Origin: an uncultured Flavobacteriales bacterium
GTDB lineage: Bacteria; Bacteroidota; Bacteroidia; CAIKAF01
Length of the DNA: 64,000 nt
Direction: 5' to 3'
Assembly (NCBI GenBank): GCA_903825395.1
Contig: CAIKAF010000007.1
Location: 24,987 to 88,986 of the forward strand
Position numbers and translations under genes: made by a program. Below the pieces are notes generated by a model, which was given only the letters and a program-made list of their open reading frames with translations, was not told the origin of the DNA and did not search any database. Shown here one piece after another: positions 36,695 to 45,901 of the stretch; the first letter of the stretch is position 1, and each line of letters opens with the position of its first letter.

Positions 36695-37946
36695 CTTCTT
36701 GTTCTCCTAAAATAAATAAGGCTTCCGGACCTTTAATGTAGGTGGTTGGCGTACCTTTATAGGTCGTTACAGGCCCTGTAATACAGACTTGCTTCAGCAT
36801 CAATTCGGCAGTTAAATCATAGGAGAAATTTTTTATATCACTGGCCCATACCGTAGCGCTGAAAACAGTTTCCGGAAACTTTTTATCTAAATTAATGAAA
36901 ATATGGCCCTTTCCGCTTTTATGGGCACTAACTACAGTTCCACACACCGTCAAATTTGGCTGCTCTTCCAAATAATAATCCTTAAGCATTTGAGTGTTGA
37001 TGGCTTTTTTGGGCAATTCACTTTTATCCAAAGGAAGGGTTTCGCCCATTTTGGTGTCGGGCAGCCAAGGCGCCAAAATCACCTTTTTTTCAATGCGGTT
37101 TTCCAAGGTGTCCGGCAAATTTTTAAAAAAGTCAAAACCGGTTAACTTTTCTATGGAATCTACAGGAACAGCATACCATTCTACCGGTTCCGGACAAGTG
37201 GCATTGGGCATGATAAAACCAATGGCCGACCGCGTTTTAGGATTATAGGCAACCTTCCAATACCGGTCGGGAAGGCTCATTTTATTTACGCTTTGTGGAA
37301 CCTTAGGCATATCTGGATACAAAAAAGGACCGGTCACAACAAACACATCCGAATTGTGCTGTTGTACAATGTCCCGCAGAAAGGCTTCAAGCCTAGACCA
37401 TTTCCCCCGATTTAATGCAGCGCGCTGGGGCGACATATTTGAGTAATAATACGAAGCAGCTAGGGCAGACCTTGACCATTTGAAATCGGCCGAAGGAGCC
37501 AAATGCCCGCGGTCAAATCCGTATCCCTTGTAAGAAAATCCGCCTTCAGGTTTTGGCGTTTTGGTAAAGTAGTCTTCATCCACAGCACTCCCCGTTTTCA
37601 CCAAGGGATCCACCATGAATTTATTGGTGCGCCCTTCACTGCCCGATTGAATTTCCTTTAGAATAATGTGAGCCACCCATTTGGCTTGTTCATGTTCTTC
37701 ATCGTAGGCCAACACAAATCCGGGATGGGATATAAGTTCGGGGTCAGCCGAAGGCCAGCCCATTTCTTGCAGCCGTTCCTGAATGTCGTTCAGCTTGAGC
37801 ACCTGCAAGGAATCATCAATGGCCAATTCTTGCCGAATCAGCTGCTGCTTTTGCTTCTCCAGTTTTTCGATGACAGCTCTGCTCTGCCCAGAAACAGAAG
37901 ACAACATCAATACGAAAACGCCCAGCGAAACCAATAATTTTTTCAT
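36684..37946 (-). CDS. Secreted DNA/RNA non-specific endonuclease with C-terminal OB-like region
   Basis: A 420-residue exported nuclease of the NucA type (beta-beta-alpha metal fold). The ATG at 37946 precedes a signal peptide (LLVSLGVFVLMLSSVSGQ). A short helical region (about 22-55) is followed by the nuclease domain with the catalytic motif DRGHLAPSADFK (His general base) and the metal-binding Asn near SNMSPQRAALNRGKWSRLE. The last 90 residues (LTVCGTVVSAHKSGKGHIFINL, then TYKGTPTTYIKGPEALFI) look like an OB-fold of the kind seen in nucleases and helicases. It probably degrades nucleic acid outside the cell for nutrition. It leads the operon with the lipoprotein and protease. Confidence 0.88.
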   Translation of the reverse strand: MKKLLVSLGVFVLMLSSVSGQSRAVIEKLEKQKQQLIRQELAIDDSLQVLKLNDIQERLQEMGWPSADPELISHPGFVLAYDEEHEQAKWVAHIILKEIQSGSEGRTNKFMVDPLVKTGSAVDEDYFTKTPKPEGGFSYKGYGFDRGHLAPSADFKWSRSALAASYYYSNMSPQRAALNRGKWSRLEAFLRDIVQQHNSDVFVVTGPFLYPDMPKVPQSVNKMSLPDRYWKVAYNPKTRSAIGFIMPNATCPEPVEWYAVPVDSIEKLTGFDFFKNLPDTLENRIEKKVILAPWLPDTKMGETLPLDKSELPKKAINTQMLKDYYLEEQPNLTVCGTVVSAHKSGKGHIFINLDKKFPETVFSATVWASDIKNFSYDLTAELMLKQVCITGPVTTYKGTPTTYIKGPEALFILGEQEDEN

Positions 37947-38005
37947 GCTCAATATTACAAAGATTCGCCGAGATGCCGTTTCTCTTCAGGGCCCTAATTT
38001 TGGAC

Positions 38006-38644
38006 TTACATGTTTTTTTGAATCAATGGCTCGCCTACCTTGGCGTATTTATACCTTCGGCTTCGGGCCATTCCGGCATAACCGTCCAATCCATTCGCTA
38101 CGGCAGCCTGCATCTGTTCCAACCTTAAAAACCCTTCGTCTGAGATGCATTCAGAATCAACCTGCATCCACTCTACTTGAAGTACCACCAAACGCGTCTG
38201 ATTGGCTTCAATGGCATGTTCTTCAATCGGCTTTAAACCCATTTTTAATGGAGATTCCGCTACCGCCGGACTATCAAATCCGTCAATGTACTCCGCATGC
38301 AATCCAACGGCATCAAATTCAGACTCTCCATCGGCAAAAGACGCAGAGGCCAAATGCGCCTGCGGTATCATGGCCTCCGAAACCAGATTTAGTGTGCAGC
38401 TCTGCGTACGGAATGCGTTATCATACGAATGCCTAGGTACTGTAAGCGGCCTAAACAAAACGGCAAGCATGGGAGGGTTAGCTCCAACATGCAACACATT
38501 AAAAAACAAACCCAAATTTGGCTGCCCATTGGGGTGCACCGTGCCCATTAAAAAAAGAGACCTAGGTCCTGAAATGGCGTTGATGAGTGTTCTCCGATAG
38601 GTTGAATCCCACCGTTCAAAGTCATGTGCAGTAAAGAATTCCAT
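38006..38644 (-). CDS. Flavin reductase family protein
   Basis: A 212-residue protein of the FMN-binding split-barrel superfamily (flavin reductase-like). The core matches: LMGTVHPNGQPNLGLFFNVLHVGANPPMLAVLFRP, RHSYDNAFRTQSCTLNL and EFDAVGLHAEY. Such proteins reduce or carry FMN for a partner enzyme in the cytoplasm. It overlaps the SDR stop by one base, so the two are translated together. With the divergent FAD oxidoreductase it forms a small redox cluster. Whether it acts on flavin or is a cofactor-binding oxidoreductase of another type is open. Confidence 0.85.
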   Translation of the reverse strand: MEFFTAHDFERWDSTYRRTLINAISGPRSLFLMGTVHPNGQPNLGLFFNVLHVGANPPMLAVLFRPLTVPRHSYDNAFRTQSCTLNLVSEAMIPQAHLASASFADGESEFDAVGLHAEYIDGFDSPAVAESPLKMGLKPIEEHAIEANQTRLVVLQVEWMQVDSECISDEGFLRLEQMQAAVANGLDGYAGMARSRRYKYAKVGEPLIQKNM

Positions 38645-39327
38645 TACAGCAATCTTAAAGATCCAAGTCCATTGTCCGGCCGTAGAATTTGCCCAGTCAA
38701 TCCGGCAGCAGCTTCACTGAGTAAAAACGAACTGAGTCCCGCCAATTCTTCTTCGCTTCCTATGCGTTGCAGTGGGTGGCGTTGCTTGCTATTGTCTTTT
38801 TTTTCAGGGCTAGATAACAGCCGTTGTGCCATTGGCGTGTCGGTAATAGAGGGCGCAATGGCATTCACTCGAATTTTTGGGGCCCATTCTGCGGCCAATG
38901 AACGGCATAAACCTTCAAGTGCTCCTTTGCTCGCAGCAACCGATGCATGGTAGGGCATTCCGGTGCCAACGGCTACCGTACTGAACAGCACCACAGATCC
39001 TGATCCAGAAGCCAAAAGGGCCTTTTCCGCCCGCTGTAATACCCGAACGGCTCCCATTACATTGATATTCCAATCGCTTTGCCAATCATTTGGCCTTAAC
39101 CCCTTGAAGGGCTTTAAATTGATGGAACCCGGCGCATAAACCAAACCATCAATGTGGTCCGGCAATACCAATTCAGAGGCTTCATCTGCCGCATCAAAGG
39201 GAGCCCATTCTCCCGGCCCTTCCCTGCGGCAACGCGTTAAAACCCGATGACCTTCGGCCAGTAAACGATCAGCCAAAGCGGCTGAAATTCCCGAACTACC
39301 TCCAATTATTACTATGGTTTTACTCAT
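38644..39327 (-). CDS. Atypical short-chain dehydrogenase/reductase (SDR)
   Basis: A 227-residue SDR-fold protein. The ATG at 39327 starts directly before the Rossmann strand (MSKTIVIIGGSSGIS); the frame runs 111 codons further but that part crosses the divergent gene. Two signatures are altered. The glycine motif reads GGSSGIS (last G replaced), and the active-site region reads STVAVGTGMPYHASVAASKGALEGL, so the YxxxK Tyr position holds Val while the Lys stays. The C-terminal RVNAIAPSITDTPMA and RHPLQRIGSEEELA are classical SDR. It may bind NAD(P) without normal reductase activity. The flavin reductase follows and overlaps by one base. Confidence 0.85.
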   Translation of the reverse strand: MSKTIVIIGGSSGISAALADRLLAEGHRVLTRCRREGPGEWAPFDAADEASELVLPDHIDGLVYAPGSINLKPFKGLRPNDWQSDWNINVMGAVRVLQRAEKALLASGSGSVVLFSTVAVGTGMPYHASVAASKGALEGLCRSLAAEWAPKIRVNAIAPSITDTPMAQRLLSSPEKKDNSKQRHPLQRIGSEEELAGLSSFLLSEAAAGLTGQILRPDNGLGSLRLL

Positions 39328-39378
39328 TTTTTTCTTTAAGGTTGAAACACCTGGCCCTGAATTTTGTTTGATATTGCA

Positions 39379-40830
39379 ATGAATCAATCCGAAAAAAAAC
39401 CAATACTTGTTGTGGGTGCAGGCATTGCAGGGCTCAGTGCAGCTCTTCGCCTGAGCAAATCCGGACACCAGGTTCAGGTACTCGATCAAAATTGGATGGT
39501 GGGCGGTTGCGCCGGAACCTACCTCCGCAAACACCACCTGTATGAATCCGGCGCGACTACATTGGTTGGAATGGAAGAGTTTATGCCCCTGGGAATGATT
39601 GTGCGCGAAACCGGGCTTGACATTCAGCCCATTCACCTTGAAATCCCTATGCAAATTCACTTCCCCAACAACCGCATTCTAACCCGTTATGAATCGTTGG
39701 ACCAATGGATTGATGAGGCTGAAGGTTTCTTTGGTTTCAAACAAGCTGCTTTTTGGAAGCAAGCCTATACACTAGCGGATACAGTATGGAGAGCCAGTAC
39801 AAAGTACCTGGACTTTCCGCCGGCCAACCTTTCGGAAGCCTTCTCCAGCATGCTTAAGTTTAAACCCGCCGATTGGCAAGTGCTTCGAAAGGCGCTGATT
39901 TCTACCAACCAATGGATGAAGAATCAGGGCATGCCCCTTCAAGGAGATTTTGCTGATTTTGTGGATGCTCAATTGCTGATTACGGCCCAAAGCAATGCCC
40001 AACAAACCAATGCAGCCTTTGGAGCCGCAGCTCTGGCATACCCTCTTTTCCCAAACTATTACCTTCCCGGAGGAATTGGAAAGTTAGCTCAAGCCATGGC
40101 CGATTTGGCCCTGAAGAATGGAGCCCAAATACAGCTTAGAACTGCCGTTCAGTCCATTAAAAAAATAGGCTCTGCCTACGAAATTCAATCAAATGACCAG
40201 GTTTGGCATGCCGATCAAGTGGTTTCTGCCATTCCGGTGAACAATCTCATCGACCTGCTGGGGCAGCGGCCGGCTGGAATCCGAGACCTTAGAACGGAAT
40301 CTTCACTCTGGTCTGCCTTTCAAACCAGTTTCTCCGTTCGCCAAGCACTTCCATTTCAGGCGCTCCACCACCAGCTGCATTGCGAGCGCCCCATTCCTCA
40401 CCTGGCAGGCAAAACTCTGTTTGTCAGCTTTTCTCACCCCAATGACTCGGAACGGGCCCCCGACGGATCCTTGGTTGTTTCTGTGAGCGCCCACCTTGAT
40501 CTGTCGAAGCCTTGGAATTCGGAGTATAAGGCGGAAGTAGAAGCTGAAATTCTGATTCAATTGCGCGAACGGGGTTTTCTGGTGGCGCAACCGGACTATG
40601 TTCATTCGGCAGCCGTAGGCAGTTGGCAAAAATGGACCGGCCGAGCCTTCGGGGCGGTGGGCGGTTATCCTCAGCTTAACGGACTTAAGCCATGGCAAAT
40701 GAACAATGCCGCTTCTGGCTGGCCCGGCCTGTGGCTCGCTGGCGATACCGTCTATCCGGGGCAAGGAATTCCAGGCGCCGCCCTTTCAGGTTGGATCGCT
40801 GCCAACCGTTGTCTTGCCGCATTGGGTTGA
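39379..40830 (+). CDS. FAD-dependent oxidoreductase, phytoene desaturase/isomerase-like
   Basis: A 483-residue flavoprotein of the amine oxidase/CrtI class. The ATG at 39379 is used (MNQSEKKPILVVGAGIAGLSAALRL); an ATG five codons upstream gives a short extra sequence. The dinucleotide-binding GAGIAGLSAAL is followed by GGCAGTY, and the C-terminal FAD motif is GLWLAGDTVYPGQGIPGAALSGWIAANRC, typical of carotenoid desaturases, isomerases and related ketolases. The substrate is uncertain because no crtB or lycopene genes are near. It is divergent from the SDR gene across 51 bases and ends just before a family 1 repeat. Confidence 0.85.
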   Translation: MNQSEKKPILVVGAGIAGLSAALRLSKSGHQVQVLDQNWMVGGCAGTYLRKHHLYESGATTLVGMEEFMPLGMIVRETGLDIQPIHLEIPMQIHFPNNRILTRYESLDQWIDEAEGFFGFKQAAFWKQAYTLADTVWRASTKYLDFPPANLSEAFSSMLKFKPADWQVLRKALISTNQWMKNQGMPLQGDFADFVDAQLLITAQSNAQQTNAAFGAAALAYPLFPNYYLPGGIGKLAQAMADLALKNGAQIQLRTAVQSIKKIGSAYEIQSNDQVWHADQVVSAIPVNNLIDLLGQRPAGIRDLRTESSLWSAFQTSFSVRQALPFQALHHQLHCERPIPHLAGKTLFVSFSHPNDSERAPDGSLVVSVSAHLDLSKPWNSEYKAEVEAEILIQLRERGFLVAQPDYVHSAAVGSWQKWTGRAFGAVGGYPQLNGLKPWQMNNAASGWPGLWLAGDTVYPGQGIPGAALSGWIAANRCLAALG

Positions 40831-40841
40831 TGGATTGGTTT

Positions 40842-40982
40842 GGGCGGCAGCCGGGCTTTCTCAGGTAGCCCGCAGCTGAAGCCGTCGGGCCAGCGGCTTT
40901 GCGTGGGCTCCCAAGGTCGCCTCCGCAGCGCGCGGCCCAGTCGGCTTCAGCATTGCGTTCTACCTTGTTCAATCCCTGCCGC
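40842..40982 (+). repeat. Family 1 palindromic intergenic repeat, copy C
   Basis: Starts GGGCGGCAGCCGGGCTTTC and ends TTGTTCAATCCCTGCCGC. Termini pair (GCGGCAG at 40844-40850 with CTGCCGC at 40976-40982). Inner stem GCTGAAGCCG (near 40874) pairs with CGGCTTCAGC (near 40942). The apex is GGGCTCCCAAGGTCGCC, a variant of copies A and B. It begins 11 bases after the oxidoreductase stop. The remaining sequence up to 41166 is about 180 bases of unremarkable AT/GC-mixed DNA with no gene or clear promoter. Confidence 0.85.
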
Positions 40983-41166
40983 TGTTCCCCAACGCACTCA
41001 ATGTTAAAACATGGCGCTCTAGCCCCCACCCCCAAAAAAAGTTCCCTCAAGCCCTTGAAACTTTCATTTCGTTCCGGTAAATTTGTAGAACAATCCGATT
41101 CTTCTCCCCAAAGACCATAAGTGAAACCGGCACGTTGCCGGACACAATCATGTAAATCATGTACTT

Positions 41167-41649
41167 ATGGTTCGTTTTTTGTTTTCTTTTTTTGCCCTGG
41201 CTTTACTCAGTCCGGGTTTGAATTCCACACCTCCCATGCGCTCAGCTCCGCATGAATCGGTTAGAAATCCCATGGATTTGGATGGAATTATCATTGAGCT
41301 CAAAGTTGTTTTTGGTCGGCAACGGCCAGAGGGCGAATGCCGAGGTTTTGGCATTTGCGATTTTGTACTCGTCATCAAAGGCGGCATCTCAGCCGAAGGC
41401 GGTCGAGTCGGATATGCCTCGGCAAGCCAAACCTCAAATGGCAAACTAAAACTGATCTTCGATCGGCATGCCGGAATGGACAGAGAAACCTACGATGCGT
41501 TTTTCTCTAAAGGCCATTTTGTGTTCGAGGTGGAAACGGTTGTCCCCGCAGAGCTATGTAGAAAGCTTGGTTTACCTCAAGGGTACCGGATTCGCCCCGG
41601 CAATTATCCCGTTGAACGCAACGGCTCAGCTTTGACGCTCATTCTATGA
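41167..41649 (+). CDS. Secreted protein of unknown function
   Basis: A 160-residue protein with a signal peptide (FLFSFFALALLSPGLNS). The mature part contains two Cys in the pattern ECRGFGICDF, followed by alternating beta strands and the C-terminal phrase LPQGYRIRPGNYPVERNG. No known domain is recognised. It overlaps the next gene by 4 bases (ATGA), so the two are co-translated. Position between a repeat and the groES unit gives no functional hint. Confidence 0.7.
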   Translation: MVRFLFSFFALALLSPGLNSTPPMRSAPHESVRNPMDLDGIIIELKVVFGRQRPEGECRGFGICDFVLVIKGGISAEGGRVGYASASQTSNGKLKLIFDRHAGMDRETYDAFFSKGHFVFEVETVVPAELCRKLGLPQGYRIRPGNYPVERNGSALTLIL

Positions 41650-42191
41650 GGCGGATTATCTTCTTTGGCATGATGGCGGCATTGCCGCCATCATGCCTTC
41701 CCTTTTTGGTGGGAGTTCATACACCTAAAATGGTTACAACCGACAATTTGGTACATTGGGCAGACAAACATAAGTGGCCCAGTAAACACATGGGATATCT
41801 AGATTCATTGAGCTGGTATTCCACGTTTTATCCCCTACCTCGGCTCCCCTCTGTCATGGTATTCAATGAGGAAGGACTGTTGATGTACCGCCGAAGCCAT
41901 TCCGATTGCGATAAATCCTTCCTAACCTTTATTCAATCTGGAAATTTGTACCGCCGGTTGCCCATAGATTCTATGCCCTGGGCCACCCGAACCCAAGGCT
42001 GGAAATCGCTGGACGGAACGCCCATTCCAATTCCCAACGGAAGGCCATGTGTGGTTTCTTTATGGACCTGCTACACGCCAGGACTTCACCATTGGGTAGA
42101 TTCAGTTGAAAACCGATTGAACAATAGGCGGGAAGAAAAATGGCAACATTGGATTATCAGCGCAGATTGGGTAGGGTGGAGGCCAGATTAG
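41646..42191 (+). CDS. Protein of unknown function, possibly thioredoxin-like and frameshifted at its 3' end
   Basis: A 181-residue protein with an N-terminal hydrophobic stretch (MRRIIFFGMMAALPPSCLPFLVG) that may be a signal peptide or lipobox region. It contains LPSVMVFNEEGLLMYRR and PCVVSLWTCYTPGLHHWVDSVE, which vaguely recall a thioredoxin-like fold but with no CxxC. The following 120 bases stay open in another frame (LFPVCSSKDVPASWP to KDEFARKATVFMDQIRK) and look like a natural continuation, so the gene may carry a frameshift near 42150-42190. It overlaps the upstream gene by 4 bases. Confidence 0.6.
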   Translation: MRRIIFFGMMAALPPSCLPFLVGVHTPKMVTTDNLVHWADKHKWPSKHMGYLDSLSWYSTFYPLPRLPSVMVFNEEGLLMYRRSHSDCDKSFLTFIQSGNLYRRLPIDSMPWATRTQGWKSLDGTPIPIPNGRPCVVSLWTCYTPGLHHWVDSVENRLNNRREEKWQHWIISADWVGWRPD

Positions 42192-42316
42192 GTTGGGAAC
42201 TTCCGCCCCTTTTTCCCGTATGCAGTTCAAAGGATGTACCTGCCTCATGGCCAATCTTAAGATTGCCTTTTCAAATCAAAAAGAAGGACGAGTTTGCAAG
42301 GAAGGCCACTGTATTT

Positions 42317-43261
42317 ATGGACCAGATTCGTAAGAAACTCGCCTCCGCAGCGGTACTAATTATCGGATGCAGTTTGGCCTTCAATGCCCAATCTCAACCG
42401 GTCACCTCGTCCAAAGCAAGTGAGCATAAATCCCGGATCAGTTTGGCCGCTCAAGGCATACATTCCCTGAATTGGCAGGGCGAATCTGAACAAAAAAACC
42501 TGTGGTTGCTCCAAGCTCAAATTGAATCTGCATTGAACTGGAAAAAAGGGCCTTGGGTTTTGTCCTTCCCCATTGATATAGAAGGTCAGGCAGCTTGGAT
42601 TCCTGATTCTGTGTACTCAATCACCAACGATCGCCTGCAATTGGGAGCAAATTTAGGATGGCACTTGATGGGTCACGATTCCTTGCCCAATGCTCTTCTG
42701 TTGGAAACAAAAATAAGATTGGAAACCCGGTGGATGCATAAGTCCTGGATTGAAAAACTGAAGTCATTCTCAAAGGGAAATTCAACAAATTTAGTTCCCC
42801 CCGATGAGCCGCATCTACTCAATCCCGGAATCGTGTTTATATCATTTGGTCTCTCTGTCAAGCTTTGGAAAGAACTGCATATTCATGCCGGTTTGGCCGG
42901 TGCAAAAATGAATTTTGTGCTTTCTAGGTTTCCAGGATCCGATTCCTTGAATTATCCCGTTTGGGGGATTGAACCACAGGGGCCAAATCCTCATGTATTT
43001 TGGGGCTGGAATACTGAATTGGCTTGGCATCACTCAGGAAAATTAGGAGAATCATATGCCCTAAAAGTGGCCATTTTTTCTTTGCCTGAACACCTTCAAC
43101 ACTGGTCGGGAAGAGCCAAGGCAGAAGTCGATTTTCCTTTGTCTAGTGCAGTTTCATTGGGCTATCGAGTGATGTGGAGCTATGAGCCTGCTCAAGTTGC
43201 ATCACAGCAATGGCAACACACATTTTTTATTCGATTGGGTTGGCCTGCTACATCAAATTAA
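42317..43261 (+). CDS. Putative exported beta-rich (outer-membrane-like) protein
   Basis: A 314-residue protein. I place the start at the ATG at 42317, where a signal peptide begins (LASAAVLIIGCSLAFNAQSQ). The frame is open from 42140, but that part resembles the tail of the previous gene. The mature part is rich in Trp, Leu and alternating polar/hydrophobic residues (WLLQAQIESALNWKKGPWVLSF, LQLGANLGWHLMG) and ends in an aromatic strand (HTFFIRLGWPATSN), suggesting a beta-barrel in the outer membrane. No family is recognised. Followed by groES after about 150 bases. Confidence 0.65.
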   Translation: MDQIRKKLASAAVLIIGCSLAFNAQSQPVTSSKASEHKSRISLAAQGIHSLNWQGESEQKNLWLLQAQIESALNWKKGPWVLSFPIDIEGQAAWIPDSVYSITNDRLQLGANLGWHLMGHDSLPNALLLETKIRLETRWMHKSWIEKLKSFSKGNSTNLVPPDEPHLLNPGIVFISFGLSVKLWKELHIHAGLAGAKMNFVLSRFPGSDSLNYPVWGIEPQGPNPHVFWGWNTELAWHHSGKLGESYALKVAIFSLPEHLQHWSGRAKAEVDFPLSSAVSLGYRVMWSYEPAQVASQQWQHTFFIRLGWPATSN

Positions 43262-43408
43262 AGGTCCTTTAAACTTTTGTGTCATATTGGCAGTCCTGCA
43301 GGTTGACCTAAGCCATATTTTCTTCTGAAAAAGGAAAAATTGACGCGAATTGCCTTCCTATTGCCTTTGGCATGCATTTCGCTATGGGTTGAGAAAAAAT
43401 GTTCAATT

Positions 43409-43687
43409 ATGTCAAACTTAAGTATTAAACCATTGGCAGACCGCGTAATCGTGGAGCCAGCAATTGCGGAAGAGAAAACGGCCGGAGGTCTTTACATTCC
43501 CGATACGGCCAAGGAAAAACCACAGCGAGGAACCATTGTTGCTGTAGGTGAAGGCAAAAAAGATGAGCCAATGACCTGCAAAGTAGGCGACGTGGTTCTG
43601 TACGGCAAGTATGCAGGAACTGAAATTAACCTGCAAGGCAAAGATTATCTCATCATGAGAGAATCTGACATTTTTGCAATTATCTAA
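43409..43687 (+). CDS. groES: Co-chaperonin GroES
   Basis: The lid of the GroEL folding chamber. The ATG at 43409 gives [17 protein letters not shown], the normal N-terminus; upstream in-frame codons from 43340 are not conserved. The 92-residue protein has the mobile loop ([19 protein letters not shown]) that binds Gro[11 protein letters not shown] and [11 protein letters not shown]. It precedes groL by 31 bases. I see no CIRCE operator upstream; TGCCTTTG near 43362 is only a weak match to the -7 box. Confidence 0.97.
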   Translation: MSNLSIKPLADRVIVEPAIAEEKTAGGLYIPDTAKEKPQRGTIVAVGEGKKDEPMTCKVGDVVLYGKYAGTEINLQGKDYLIMRESDIFAII

Positions 43688-43706
43688 ACCTTCAAATCGA
43701 AATTAA

Positions 43707-45347
<1,641 letters not shown>

Positions 45348-45371
45348 TCCATTTGAATTTAAACCTGAACA

Positions 45372-45400
45372 GGGCGGTTCCTCGAACCGCCCTTTTTTTT
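45372..45400 (+). terminator. Intrinsic terminator after groES-groL
   Basis: GGGCGGTTC (45372-45380), loop CTC, GAACCGCCC (45384-45392), then eight T. Perfect 9-bp stem. Confidence 0.92.
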
Positions 45401-45470
45401 GCCCTAGATTTAACGGCGCTGTTCCACCAATTTAACCCTATTGGCTTACCTTTATTATCAAATTTATATT

Positions 45471-45551
45471 TATGATAAATCAGGTCTGCACGGTCATGGT
45501 TGGTTTTGGTCTTTTCTTGGGCTCCGCCCTGCTTCAAGCTCAAGGCCTTTA
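45471..45551 (+). pseudogene. Orphan signal-peptide start, probable remnant of an exported protein gene
   Basis: Between the groL terminator and thrS lie about 550 bases without an intact gene. An ATG at 45471 encodes 26 residues that look like a complete signal peptide (hydrophobic GFGLFLGSALLQAQ) and then stops. Continuing in another frame after it are stretches such as FKISPIFHYKQRRFE, which could be the start of a beta-barrel protein. A TACCTTTA box lies about 20 bases upstream. I read it as a decayed gene, but it could be a real short peptide. The rest up to 45890 shows nothing. Confidence 0.35.
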
Positions 45552-45889
45552 GGATTGCCAAGATCGACTTTAAAATTAGCCCCATTTTTCATTACAAACA
45601 GAGAAGATTTGAAGCCCATAATTGCTTGAAATTTGTAGCTTATACGGTTTACAGGAAACTAAAAGGCAGCAAAAGGAAAATCAGATTTTTCTCCGGAAAA
45701 GGTGATTTATACCGTACATAGTATTTATGAAATTGAAGCAAAATCACGTAATGATAAAACTTGTAAATGTAGACTGCTCATTTAAAAAGGCAATACCCTC
45801 AAATCTTGCATGACTTCCGCTTAAGGTGATGCAGAGACTAGTTTGGGGAATAAATTCTGAAAAGCCTATTCTATAGCATGAAAACTGAA

Positions 45890-45897
45890 TATCTTTG
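45890..45897 (+). promoter_or_regulatory. TAnnTTTG box before thrS (near-leaderless)
   Basis: TATCTTTG ends 4 bases before the ATG at 45902. This argues that thrS starts at 45902 or 45911 and not at the in-frame ATG at 45878, which would lie upstream of the expected transcription start. No TTTG -33 element is clear. Confidence 0.5.
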
Positions 45898-45901
45898 CCC
45901 T

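Noticed and set aside
39328-39660. 111-codon N-terminal extension of the SDR
   Set aside because: It overlaps the divergent oxidoreductase gene, and the Rossmann fold begins directly at the ATG at 39327.
43321-43408. CIRCE-type heat-shock operator before groES
   Set aside because: No TTAGCACTC-N9-GAGTGCTAA-like inverted repeat is present. A TGCCTTTG near 43362 is only a weak -7 match.
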